Assembly (NCBI GenBank): GCA_949740725.1
Contig: CATJIO010000084.1
Span: 1-64,000, forward strand
DNA: 64,000 nucleotides
Direction: 5' to 3'
DNA from: an uncultured Lachnospiraceae bacterium
GTDB taxonomy: Bacteria > Bacillota > Clostridia > Lachnospirales > Lachnospiraceae
Shown here: one piece after another, positions 36,714 through 45,326 of the stretch
How the letters are laid out: each line of letters starts with the position of its first letter
Numbering within the stretch: position 1 is the first letter of the stretch
Position numbers and translations under genes: made by a program
Notes under the pieces: model-generated
Told to the model about the DNA's origin: nothing
Databases searched by the model: none
The model's input: the letters and a program-made list of their open reading frames with translations, nothing else

Positions 36714-36751
36714 GCCTGGTATGCTCTGGAAGAGACGTGCCAGGCTTTTCT
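36714..36751 (+). terminator. Intrinsic terminator after serS
   Basis: GCCTGG (36714-36719) pairs with CCAGGC (36740-36745), followed by TTTTCTT. The loop is long (20 bases). Confidence 0.6.
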
Positions 36752-36759
36752 TACATTTC

Positions 36760-36788
36760 TTGTAAAAGGTTCAGATATGGATTATCAT
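36760..36788 (+). promoter_or_regulatory. Promoter of the radical SAM gene
   Basis: TTGTAA (36760-36765), 17-bp spacer, TATCAT (36783-36788), 46 bases before the start codon at 36834. Confidence 0.55.
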
Positions 36789-36833
36789 GATCCTGTAGTG
36801 TCATATTGATATACCGTAGATGAGGTAAACGTG

Positions 36834-38360
36834 ATGAAGATTAAAAAAATCCGCTTTATTGAGCCAGGCGCCCGTCCGTATAAGAGAACGATCCTGAATC
36901 ATTTTGTATATGACCGATACATACGGACCCCATCCGTGGGACTGAATCTTTTGACGACTATTGTGAAAGGGGAATACCCAGATACCCTCATGTATAGCGA
37001 GTCCATCTCCAAGATCCCCAAGGCGGATGTGATGGATGCGGATGTGATTTTTATCGGTATTTTCACTTTCCAGGCCAATCGGGGATACCAACTGGCCAGA
37101 TATCTGAAAGCTCACACCCACGCTGTGGTGGTGATGGGCGGCCTTCACGCCTCCCTGTATTACCAGGAGGCCATCCGGTACAGTGACTATGTCCTTCTGG
37201 GAGAGGGAGATGAGTCCATTCTGGAACTTCTTTCTGCCTTAAAGGAGGATCGGCCGGTGGATTTTCCAGGGGTTGCCTACCGAAAAGAAGGGAAGCTGGT
37301 GATGACCGGGGAGAGGAAGCCGCCGGAGAATATCGACGGCATACCGGATCGCAGCCTGGTCTACCAGTATAAAAACCGGGTACATTATAATACCATCTGG
37401 CCCCAGGTCCATGCCTCCAGGGGATGTCCCCATAACTGTGACTACTGCGCCCTGGTGCGGCATTTCGGGAGAAGGGTGCGAACCCGGTCTGTGGAGGATG
37501 TTTTGGAAGATATCCGTCAGTCCATTGCCTTCTTCCAATCCGGCCACTTTCCCCGGCTCCTGAAGGGCGTGTGGATTACCGACGACAATTTTTTCGCGGA
37601 CCGGGAGTGGGCCATGGCTGTGCTTCAGGGGATTATCGATCGGGATATCCATTCTTCTTTCACGGTGCAGGCTCGATACGAGGTGGGCTTTGACGATGAG
37701 ATGCTGGACTTACTGAAGCAGGCTGGGTTTTTCCAGCTGGCTTTGGGAATCGAGTTCATTGACGATGAGGATTTTCAACAGTATCACAAGAAGAGCCAGG
37801 TGGAAGAGATTCAAAGGGCTGTCAGGAATATCCAGCGTCACGGCATAAGCGTCCGCGGCCTGTTTATCCTGGGGGCGGATAACAACCGTCCCGGGATCGG
37901 GGATCAGTTGGCGGATTTTGTGATTAAAAATGAGATCAAGGGCGTGCTGATCCAGTCCATGTACTTTGTGCCAGGGACGCCGGTGTATCAGCAGTACCAG
38001 AATCGTCTGCTCCATAAAAACTGGTCTAAGTATAATGGACAGGTGGTGCATTATCCAAAAAACATCAGTCCCTATGAGCTCCAGCTGGAACATATCCGCG
38101 CCAGCCGGCGAATCTATTCTCTCCGGCGCCTGGCACGGTCCCTGGTGTTTGACGACTGGATGCATAAGCTTCTCTTCTTTGGGGAGCTGTGTTGGCATCG
38201 GAGCATTTGCATGGATTTAAAGGCGGAACTGCCCTATTTAAAGGAGCGATCAAAGGAATGGGGCGGAGAGGCGTCCCGCGCAGCGTGCTGCTGCCACGGC
38301 GGGGCTGGAAATAGGAATGGCAAAAAGAAGGGGGTTAAAAATGAAAATCGCGGCATTTGA
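36834..38360 (+). CDS. B12-binding-domain-type radical SAM protein
   Basis: About 508 residues. Start ATG 36834 has GAGG eight bases upstream. Residues ~40-140 resemble the cobalamin-binding Rossmann domain seen in this radical SAM class (VIFIGIFTFQANRGYQLARY, VVMGGLHASL), although no DxHxxG motif is seen. The cluster motif CPHNCDYC is at Cys198, Cys202 and Cys205. The core continues to ~400 with GLFILGADN. Substrate unknown; relatives modify lipids, peptides or antibiotics. The last ~30 residues (Ala/Cys/Gly/Lys/Asn-rich) do not look like a folded domain and may be read-through extension; they overlap the next gene by 20 bases. Confidence 0.85.
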   Translation: MKIKKIRFIEPGARPYKRTILNHFVYDRYIRTPSVGLNLLTTIVKGEYPDTLMYSESISKIPKADVMDADVIFIGIFTFQANRGYQLARYLKAHTHAVVVMGGLHASLYYQEAIRYSDYVLLGEGDESILELLSALKEDRPVDFPGVAYRKEGKLVMTGERKPPENIDGIPDRSLVYQYKNRVHYNTIWPQVHASRGCPHNCDYCALVRHFGRRVRTRSVEDVLEDIRQSIAFFQSGHFPRLLKGVWITDDNFFADREWAMAVLQGIIDRDIHSSFTVQARYEVGFDDEMLDLLKQAGFFQLALGIEFIDDEDFQQYHKKSQVEEIQRAVRNIQRHGISVRGLFILGADNNRPGIGDQLADFVIKNEIKGVLIQSMYFVPGTPVYQQYQNRLLHKNWSKYNGQVVHYPKNISPYELQLEHIRASRRIYSLRRLARSLVFDDWMHKLLFFGELCWHRSICMDLKAELPYLKERSKEWGGEASRAACCCHGGAGNRNGKKKGVKNENRGI

Positions 38361-39324
38361 AGTGCGTAAGGATGAGATGGAGAATTTCCAGGAAATAAAG
38401 GAAAAACTGAATATTGAGCTGGAGTGTGCCAGCGAAATGCTGACCATGGAAAATATTGACCGGGTTAAGGGCTGTACCGGGGTGACGGTTCTCGGCCAGT
38501 ACCAGTACGGCAAGGAAATGCTGGATGCCCTAAAGGAGCGGGGCGTGTATTACCTGGCTACCAGAACGGTTGGGTATAATCACATTGACATTGCCTATGC
38601 AAAGCAGGTGGGAATCCATGTGTGCAATGTTACCTATGGGCCCAATGGGGTGGCAGACTATACCATAATGATGATTCTGCTCTGCCTGCGGAATTATAAA
38701 CCAGCCCTCTGGCGAACCCAGGTGAATGATTTTTCTCTGGAAGGGCTTCAGGGGAGGGAATTAAAGGATCTGACCGTAGGAATCCTGGGAACCGGAAGGA
38801 TTGGTTGTGCGGTATTAAAGAATCTCTCTGGATTTGGCTGCCGGCTGCTGGCCTATGATGTGTGGGAAAATGAGGCGGCAAAGGAAATGGCAGAGTACGT
38901 AGATCTGGAGACGATTTATCGGGAATGTGATGTGATCTCCCTGCACATGCCTCTGAACGATTCCACCTACCACCTCATCGATAAGGAAGCCATCAAAAAA
39001 ATGAAAGACGATGTAGTTCTCATCAACTGCGCCCGCGGGGAATTGATGAAGATTCAGGACTTGATTGAGGGAATAGAGAAGAAGCGGATTGGGGCTCTCG
39101 GATTAGATTGTATGGAGTATGAGGAAGGGATCGTTCACCAAAACTTGAAGGTGGATATTATCTCAAACCGGGAAATGGCGTATCTGAGACAGTTCCCCAA
39201 TGTAATTCACACACAACATATGGCTTTTTATACCGATGTCGCGGTAAGGAGCATGGTTTATGGAAGCATTGAAGGGATTTATGCTATGTGGAAGGGGAAG
39301 GAGATCCAGAATCAGTTGAGCTGA
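38341..39324 (+). CDS. D-isomer-specific 2-hydroxyacid dehydrogenase, D-LDH-like
   Basis: About 327-residue NAD-dependent oxidoreductase. The ATG at 38341 follows GGGGG and gives MKIAAFEVRKDE, the usual D-lactate dehydrogenase start. The Rossmann motif is VGILGTGRIGCAVLKNL. The catalytic Arg is in INCARGELM, and the catalytic His in HTQHMAFYTD. The family normally has PHTAFYT at this last site, so the neighbouring residues vary. It probably reduces pyruvate or another 2-keto acid to the D-hydroxy acid. It overlaps the radical SAM gene, suggesting one operon. Confidence 0.88.
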   Translation: MKIAAFEVRKDEMENFQEIKEKLNIELECASEMLTMENIDRVKGCTGVTVLGQYQYGKEMLDALKERGVYYLATRTVGYNHIDIAYAKQVGIHVCNVTYGPNGVADYTIMMILLCLRNYKPALWRTQVNDFSLEGLQGRELKDLTVGILGTGRIGCAVLKNLSGFGCRLLAYDVWENEAAKEMAEYVDLETIYRECDVISLHMPLNDSTYHLIDKEAIKKMKDDVVLINCARGELMKIQDLIEGIEKKRIGALGLDCMEYEEGIVHQNLKVDIISNREMAYLRQFPNVIHTQHMAFYTDVAVRSMVYGSIEGIYAMWKGKEIQNQLS

Positions 39325-39406
39325 CAGTGAGGGGACGGGGCTGACACTGAGGGATCAAAGGACAGGAAGCGGAACAGCCACGAAGAGAGGGCCAGGAGGG
39401 AGAGAG

Positions 39407-40066
39407 ATGATCAAAGCGGTAATTTTCGATATGGATGGGTTGATGATTGACAGTGAACGGGTTACTTATGAAGGGTATGTGACAGAGTGCAAAAAGCTGG
39501 GCCTGGAGATGGAGGAGGAATTCTATATCCAGACCTTGGGGCTGCCTCTGCCCGCGGTATTTACCATGTATTATGACAAATACGGCAGTTCTTTCCCCAT
39601 GGATCAGGTATTGGAGAAGGTGCATCAGTATATGGATGACCGATTTCAAAATGAGGGTGTTCCCGTGAAGGAGGGCCTGAGGGAATTGCTGCAATACATA
39701 AAGACCCAGGGGTATAAAACGGTCCTTGCTACCTCCAGCAACCGTGACCGTGTGGATCGGATTTTGGGGCAGACAAAGCTGGAACAATATTTTGACAGCT
39801 CCATCTGCGGAGATGAGATCGAGAGAGGGAAGCCAAACCCGGATGTATTTTTAAAGGCCTGTGAAAAGGCCGGGGTGAATACGGATGAGGCCGTTGTATT
39901 AGAGGATTCGGAGGCTGGGATACAGGCCGCCTATTCTGCTGGGATTCCGGTAATCTGTGTGCCGGATATGAAATACCCGGAAAAGGAGTATCAGGAGAAG
40001 GCCGGGTGGATTGTGGATTCCCTGAGAGCAGTGTTGGCAATGTTTGAGGATGGGGAGCTGAGATAA
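39407..40066 (+). CDS. HAD-superfamily phosphatase, beta-phosphoglucomutase-like
   Basis: 219-residue soluble HAD hydrolase with a helical cap. Motif I is FDMDGLMIDSE (nucleophile Asp and acid/base Asp), motif II is LATSSNRD, motif III Lys is in ERGKPNPDVFLKACE, and motif IV is VVLEDSEAGIQAA. ATG follows GGAGGGAGAGAG. It belongs to the PGMB/phosphatase subfamily; sugar phosphates are likely substrates, but the exact one cannot be told. A CTGACAnTGAGGG direct repeat (39321 and 39341) lies in the gap before it. Confidence 0.88.
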   Translation: MIKAVIFDMDGLMIDSERVTYEGYVTECKKLGLEMEEEFYIQTLGLPLPAVFTMYYDKYGSSFPMDQVLEKVHQYMDDRFQNEGVPVKEGLRELLQYIKTQGYKTVLATSSNRDRVDRILGQTKLEQYFDSSICGDEIERGKPNPDVFLKACEKAGVNTDEAVVLEDSEAGIQAAYSAGIPVICVPDMKYPEKEYQEKAGWIVDSLRAVLAMFEDGELR

Positions 40067-40190
40067 TCCCAAAGATTCCCACAAGGCAAGGATGGGCGGA
40101 AAGGACTTTCAGCCAGGAAACAGGAACAAAGAACTGTCCTGCCGCATACCCTGTGAGTAAAGGATCAGCAGGGCAGGAAGAGAGCAGGTT

Positions 40191-41417
40191 ATGGAAATCT
40201 ATGTAGTAAAAAAGAATGACAATGTGGATTCCATTGCTGATCGTCATGGGATTATGGTGGAGGACCTGATCTATGACAATCAGCTGGAGTATCCCTACCG
40301 CCTGGCCGTAGGCCAGGCTCTTTTAATTCTAACCCAAGGGGATCGGGCGTCGGCTTCTCTGTCCCGTGAGGCATCATCCAGGGAAGAGGCAGAGCAGGGA
40401 TCCCAGCAGACGCTTTCCGGGCAGCGGATCAATCCAGGGAAAATGCCGCTATATTCCTTTGGATACGCTTATCCCTTTATCAATTCCAGGACGTTACAGG
40501 ATACCCTTCCATATCTAACCGATCTCTATGTCTTTTCCTACGGGTTCACGGAAAAGGGAAATCTGGTACAGCCCCGTAGCGATGATGCCTGGATGATTGA
40601 GGCGGCCAGGACAGCAGGGGTGCGGCCGGTCTTAACCTTAACCCCGCTGGGCTCTGACGGCCGGTTTAATAATAACCTGGTTTCCCTCCTGGTGAATCAG
40701 CCGGGTATCCAGCAGCACTTGATCTGGGAGCTGGGGAGGACTATGCTGGAAAAGGGGTTTTTAGGATTAGACATTGATTTTGAATATGTGCGCTCCGAGG
40801 ATCGGGTGGGATTTGCAGAATTTGTGGCCCGATCTAGGGCAGTGCTGTCGGTCTTCGGCTATTCGGTTACCGTTGCCCTCGCGCCGAAAACATCGGCAAA
40901 CCAGAAGGGGCTACTGTACGAGGGGATCGATTACCATTTGCTGGGCCAGGCGGCGGATCGGGTGATGCTGATGACCTATGAGTGGGGATATTCCCAGGGG
41001 CCGCCTATGGCGGTGGCGCCTCTCCACATGGTACGGCGGGTGGTGGAGTATGCGCTGTCGGAAATCCCGGCAGAAAAGATCAGCTTAGGGATGCCCAATT
41101 ATGGCTATGATTGGCCTCTTCCCTATGAGAGAGGCGTAACCAGGGCCCAGACCATCCATAACCAGGAAGCGGTGCAGATTGCCATTGACCACGGGGTGGA
41201 GATTCAGTTTGACCGCCAGGCCATGTCGCCCTATTTCTTCTATTGGCAGTACGGTATCCGCCATGAGGTGTGGTTCGAGGATGCCAGAAGTATCTTGGCG
41301 AAATTCCAACTGATCCAGGAATACGGCCTGACCGGGGCAGGCTACTGGCAGCTGATGAACTTTTTCCGGCCCAACTGGCTGATGATGGAGAACATGTTTT
41401 CCATTGAGAGGAAGTAA
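40191..41417 (+). CDS. LysM plus GH18 spore-type glycosidase (YaaH/SleL-like)
   Basis: 408 residues, no signal peptide. Residues 1-48 form one LysM peptidoglycan-binding module (MEIYVVKKNDNVDSIADRHG onward). A Ser/Glu/Gln-rich linker leads to a glycoside hydrolase 18 barrel, with the catalytic strand GLDIDFEYV carrying the acid Glu. This matches the cortex-lytic N-acetylglucosaminidases YaaH/SleL and YdhD, placed in the spore coat without a secretion signal and acting in germination. One LysM rather than two is present. Confidence 0.88.
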   Translation: MEIYVVKKNDNVDSIADRHGIMVEDLIYDNQLEYPYRLAVGQALLILTQGDRASASLSREASSREEAEQGSQQTLSGQRINPGKMPLYSFGYAYPFINSRTLQDTLPYLTDLYVFSYGFTEKGNLVQPRSDDAWMIEAARTAGVRPVLTLTPLGSDGRFNNNLVSLLVNQPGIQQHLIWELGRTMLEKGFLGLDIDFEYVRSEDRVGFAEFVARSRAVLSVFGYSVTVALAPKTSANQKGLLYEGIDYHLLGQAADRVMLMTYEWGYSQGPPMAVAPLHMVRRVVEYALSEIPAEKISLGMPNYGYDWPLPYERGVTRAQTIHNQEAVQIAIDHGVEIQFDRQAMSPYFFYWQYGIRHEVWFEDARSILAKFQLIQEYGLTGAGYWQLMNFFRPNWLMMENMFSIERK

Positions 41418-41458
41418 CTTTTTTAGCGGATTTTCTCCACTTATTGAGAAATGTAAAA

Positions 41459-41487
41459 TTGCTATTTATGATCCATTGTGGTAGAAT
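41459..41487 (+). promoter_or_regulatory. Promoter of the LRR/STM401x operon
   Basis: TTGCTA (41459-41464), 17-bp spacer, TAGAAT (41482-41487) preceded by TGTGG. It is 83 bases before the first gene, and the next seven genes have gaps of 73 bases or less with no terminator, so it may drive all eight. Confidence 0.6.
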
Positions 41488-41569
41488 CTATGATAGAATA
41501 TCAGCCAGACAGCACAACCGATCAGAAAGATGGCCATGTCCAGCGATAAATGGAAAAGGAAGCAAAGGA

Positions 41570-42535
41570 ATGAAACGTCAACAATCAGAAACGCCAGCCT
41601 GCTGTACCGCCTGCGGCGGACATCTGGTAAGAAAGAGTCCCTATCTCTGCCAATGTGATTCCTGCGGGAAAAAGTACTACATCTCTGCCAGCCGGGCCCA
41701 CAAAGTATCGGTACGGCTGTCCATGGGGAAGATGATCTTCCTGATTTCTATGGGGGTAATGGCTCTTATCGCCGCGGCGGTTCTGGGCTATCAGCTCTAT
41801 ACCGGCCATCTGGTGCTGTCCGCCAGGCGGTTTTCTGTGGCATTCCGGGATTTTCTCATGGAAGCCTATGAGAAGCCAGCGGCGGAGATCAGCCAGGAAG
41901 ATCTGGATCGGATGAACTATTTAAAGATCGAGTGGGAGGAGGGCTACCGGTTTACCTACAGCTTTCAGGATGATTACCGCGCGTCGGGAACCGCCCCCAG
42001 AAAGAGCATCACTATAGAGGCGTCAAAGGATGATTTCTCTCCCACCAATGTGCAGTATTTTACAGGGTTAATTCAGCTGGAGCTGTATACCGACGCCTGG
42101 GAGAATTACCGCCTGCCTCCAGAGAATGAAATCCGTTCCATCATCTGCATGGATGGACTGTCCCGATACGGGGTTCCCCAGTTTTTCTCAGAGGTGAATC
42201 CAGACACCTTAGAGGAGGTCTCCATCCTGGAAGCGGAGAATCTGGAGGATTTTTCTTTCCTGGACTACTTAAAAAATATCCGGAAATTTTCTCTGGAGAA
42301 GGCAAAGATCCGGGATGCAGGCATATTTGCAGGCTTGGAGAATCTGGAGGAGCTGGAGCTGCGCTATGTGGTAATGGATGAGGAAGAGGCTGGCGACATT
42401 ATCCGAGAGCTTTTGGCCCTTCCCTCCTTGCGATATTTCTTTATCGAAGGAAAATCTGCCTGGTATATCGGTGATGAGGACTGGGCGGCGCTGGAAGCGG
42501 AGTTTGGGGAGCGGGTGCGGATGGTGCGGAATTAG
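41570..42535 (+). CDS. Zinc-ribbon, single-helix membrane protein with LRR-like exterior
   Basis: About 321 residues; unrecognised family. The N-terminal zinc ribbon has C12-x2-C15 and C29-x2-C32. One membrane helix spans ~53-76 (MIFLISMGVMALIAAAVLGY). The rest, predicted outside, is acidic with leucine-rich-repeat-like segments near the end (NLEELELRYVVM, LPSLRYFFIEG). The start ATG at 41570 has AAAAGGA nine bases upstream; the frame is open from 41444, but that part covers the promoter. It is the first gene of the putative operon and has the same plan as the next gene, so the two are probably paralogues. Confidence 0.75.
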   Translation: MKRQQSETPACCTACGGHLVRKSPYLCQCDSCGKKYYISASRAHKVSVRLSMGKMIFLISMGVMALIAAAVLGYQLYTGHLVLSARRFSVAFRDFLMEAYEKPAAEISQEDLDRMNYLKIEWEEGYRFTYSFQDDYRASGTAPRKSITIEASKDDFSPTNVQYFTGLIQLELYTDAWENYRLPPENEIRSIICMDGLSRYGVPQFFSEVNPDTLEEVSILEAENLEDFSFLDYLKNIRKFSLEKAKIRDAGIFAGLENLEELELRYVVMDEEEAGDIIRELLALPSLRYFFIEGKSAWYIGDEDWAALEAEFGERVRMVRN

Positions 42536-42595
42536 GCCGGCGGGTAAGGTAAGGCAGTGGATACATAAAGGTTTAGAGAAGGACGATAAGCGGAT

Positions 42596-44395
42596 ATGAA
42601 AGAGAGACATGAGCAGAGGGATGATCCCATCATCATCCAGACCAACACCCAGAAGGAGGGGGCAGAGCTTCTGCAGCTGGAGTGCAAAAACTGCGGCGGG
42701 ATTTTGGACTTAATCGATAAAACTCACGGCGTGTGCCCCTACTGCGGGCAAAAGTATTTAATCGATGAGGCCAAAGGCGCCATTGTCGAGGTTCATGTAG
42801 ATTACGGTGGCAGCGCTCAGGTGCGCAGCGCCCTGGAGGATGCAAAAAGGGCGCTTCTGGTAGTTCTGGCTGTGGCTGTGGTGGTTACGCTGGTGATCTT
42901 CGGCTTTAATATTGCTGCGAGGAAATCTGTCTTTTCCTCCTCAGATAAGGATATCCCGGTGGGAGAAGGGGGAGAGCTCTTGGCGATTTTCTGCAAGGAT
43001 ATCTTCGGGAAGGAGTACAAGGAGATCACTCAGGAGGAATTTGCCAGCATTAAGTATCTCCGGTGTGGTTACGAGCGTTCCGGAAGCGAGACCTACAATA
43101 TTGTCTGGTACAGCTTTACGGATTACCAGGACTGCGAGGATGAGGAAGCCTTTCGGGACACGGTAAAGCGATGGACCTACCGGACGGAGCGGGTAAGCTG
43201 GCCCTCGGACTATACCATGTTTACCGGGCTTACCCGGTTTAATAATCAGGATTCTGTGTGGCTCTCTCAGCTGAGATTTGCCCCGGATAATCAGATCCGC
43301 TATGTGGATACAGACGATAGCCTGGAGACGGTTGCCCAGATCTTAAACCCGGAGCAGATCAAGGTGCTGCACATCGGCATTATGGGGGCGTCAATGGAGG
43401 GGATCGGAGAGTTTTCCAATCTGGAGGAGCTGACGGTCAACACCAATCTATCCAGGGACAAAGTCGATGTCAGCCAGGTTAAGGAGTGCAGCCACCTAAG
43501 GCGGCTTTCCCTGCGCTGCGGGGATGTGTACACTGGTCTGGAGTCCTTAGGAGAGCTTGGCCAGCTTACCAGCCTTTCGATCGATCATGTATATCTGGAG
43601 GACTGCGGTTTCCTTAGGCAGATGCCCCAACTGGAAGAGCTTTCCATTGAAACCGGGGAGGATCCAGATCTTTCCCTTCTGTCTGGCCTGCCGAAGTTAA
43701 AGCAGCTCTGTCTCCTGGACGGGGAATACATTCCCCTGGAGGAGATTCCCGCCCTGGCCGGTTTGGAAGTATTAAAGGTTGCGGTGGATGAGAAGGAGTG
43801 TCTGGAGGCTATCGGAGAGATCTCCACGCTCAAAAGTCTGGATCTCCATCTGGCAATCCGGGAGTATGTGGACTATAAAGAACTGCCGGTGGATCTTTCT
43901 CCTCTGGCCAGTCTGGTTAATCTGGAAGAGCTTGCTGTGGACAATTTCTGGACAGGCAAGATGGCAGGCCTGGAGCCGATTGTTAATCTTCCTCAGCTGC
44001 GCTCTCTGCGGCTGGGCCTGGGGATTACCACGGACACAGAAGTGGTTCTGGATACAGCGCTTTTGGAGGAGAACTTATCTCTGGAGAAGCTCCACCTTGT
44101 GGGCAGCGTATTCCTGGAGGAAGGTGGAGAGCCTATCAGCTTTGATTTTCTCCGCCATTATCCCAAGGTAAAGGAGCTGTATCTGGATGACTGCGGACTA
44201 ACAGATATCTCTTTCCTGGCGGATCTTTCTAATCTTCGGGTGTGCAGCCTTCAGGAGAATGATATTGACGATTATTCTGCTCTTTCTATGTGTAAAAAGC
44301 TGGAAAACATCTGTGTCGACAGGGAGGACGCGGCTAGACTGGAGCTCCCGGAGGAAGTGATGATTTACACTGAGCCTTACTATATGGTTTATTAA
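42596..44395 (+). CDS. Zinc-ribbon, single-helix membrane protein with long LRR domain
   Basis: 599 residues, a larger relative of the preceding gene. A cytoplasmic zinc ribbon (CKNC...CPYC, residues ~31-53), one membrane helix (~88-112), then an acidic exterior of ~480 residues with about ten leucine-rich repeats in the C-terminal 330 (NLEELTVNTNL, LRRLSLRCGDV, QLEELSIETGED and so on). LRRs mediate protein contacts. The next gene encodes a soluble LRR protein of the STM4015 family, so the two could share partners. The zinc ribbon on the inside and LRR outside would suit a sensor or scaffold; this is inference. Confidence 0.78.
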   Translation: MKERHEQRDDPIIIQTNTQKEGAELLQLECKNCGGILDLIDKTHGVCPYCGQKYLIDEAKGAIVEVHVDYGGSAQVRSALEDAKRALLVVLAVAVVVTLVIFGFNIAARKSVFSSSDKDIPVGEGGELLAIFCKDIFGKEYKEITQEEFASIKYLRCGYERSGSETYNIVWYSFTDYQDCEDEEAFRDTVKRWTYRTERVSWPSDYTMFTGLTRFNNQDSVWLSQLRFAPDNQIRYVDTDDSLETVAQILNPEQIKVLHIGIMGASMEGIGEFSNLEELTVNTNLSRDKVDVSQVKECSHLRRLSLRCGDVYTGLESLGELGQLTSLSIDHVYLEDCGFLRQMPQLEELSIETGEDPDLSLLSGLPKLKQLCLLDGEYIPLEEIPALAGLEVLKVAVDEKECLEAIGEISTLKSLDLHLAIREYVDYKELPVDLSPLASLVNLEELAVDNFWTGKMAGLEPIVNLPQLRSLRLGLGITTDTEVVLDTALLEENLSLEKLHLVGSVFLEEGGEPISFDFLRHYPKVKELYLDDCGLTDISFLADLSNLRVCSLQENDIDDYSALSMCKKLENICVDREDAARLELPEEVMIYTEPYYMVY

Positions 44396-44468
44396 TCGCA
44401 TGATCAGGGTGGTTTTTCATGTTTTTACGATTGCGGAAGCAGAATCATAACATAAACAGGAGGTTTTT

Positions 44469-45326
44469 ATGGAAAACACAAAAAGGTATACCTATGACTA
44501 TGACCAGTATGAGAGCGGAAAGGGGCCAGCTACCATGGTGGAGGACATTTTGGCGGATCCAGAGTTTCCAGGGCTTTCGGAGTTGGTGATCGGATGCTGG
44601 GGGAGCGCTTACGAGGACAGCTGCCAGGAGATTTTGGATGGCATAGTGGAGCAGGCGGAGAAATTTTCCCATATTGAGAAGCTTTTTGTGGGGGACATGG
44701 ACTACGAGGAGTGTGAGGTGTCCTGGATTATCCAGGGAAATTATTGCCGTCTGTGGGCCGCCATGCCTCAGCTGAAGGAGCTGACCATTAAAGGAAGCAG
44801 TGATTTGGCGCTGGGGGAGATCTGCCATGAAGGCCTGGAGTCCCTGGCCATTATCTGCGGCGGTCTTCCAACAGAGGTGATTCTGTCGATCCAGAAGGCG
44901 AAGCTGCCGAATTTAAAGAAGCTGCTCCTTTACATCGGGGTGGAGGATTATGGGTTTGACGGAAATGCAGATACCGTACGCGCCCTTCTGGCAGAGGCGG
45001 ATTTTCCCAAGCTGGAATATCTGGGGATCGTAGACAGCGAGATCCAGGATGAGCTGACCGAGGTGGTGCTGGGCTGTAAGTTTATGGGACAGCTAAAGAC
45101 TCTGGATTTATCCTGCGGAACCTTAAGCGATAAAGGGGCCGCCCTTCTGGTGGAGAAGCTTCCAGCCTATCCCAACATCCAGCTTTTAGACATTCACCAT
45201 CATTACCTTACCGACCAGGCGGTGGAAAGTTTGAGGCAGCTTCCCATGGAGATTGACGTTTCCGACCAAAATGAGGTAGAGGTATACCGGGGCGAAGTCT
45301 GGATGAACGCCATGCTGACGGAATGA
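44469..45326 (+). CDS. STM4015-family leucine-rich-repeat protein
   Basis: 285 residues, soluble, acidic. AAACAGGAGG precedes the start. It contains the conserved features I associate with the Salmonella STM4015 family: FVGDMDYEECEVSWIIQGNY, LKELTIKGSSDLALGEI, LESLAIICGGLPTEV, LPNLKKLLLYIGVEDYGFDG and a final DIHHHYLTD, all within LRR units. It overlaps the ATP-grasp gene by four bases (ATGA), showing close coupling. The family's role is not known; as the only non-enzyme of the cassette it could bind or present the substrate. Confidence 0.85.
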   Translation: MENTKRYTYDYDQYESGKGPATMVEDILADPEFPGLSELVIGCWGSAYEDSCQEILDGIVEQAEKFSHIEKLFVGDMDYEECEVSWIIQGNYCRLWAAMPQLKELTIKGSSDLALGEICHEGLESLAIICGGLPTEVILSIQKAKLPNLKKLLLYIGVEDYGFDGNADTVRALLAEADFPKLEYLGIVDSEIQDELTEVVLGCKFMGQLKTLDLSCGTLSDKGAALLVEKLPAYPNIQLLDIHHHYLTDQAVESLRQLPMEIDVSDQNEVEVYRGEVWMNAMLTE

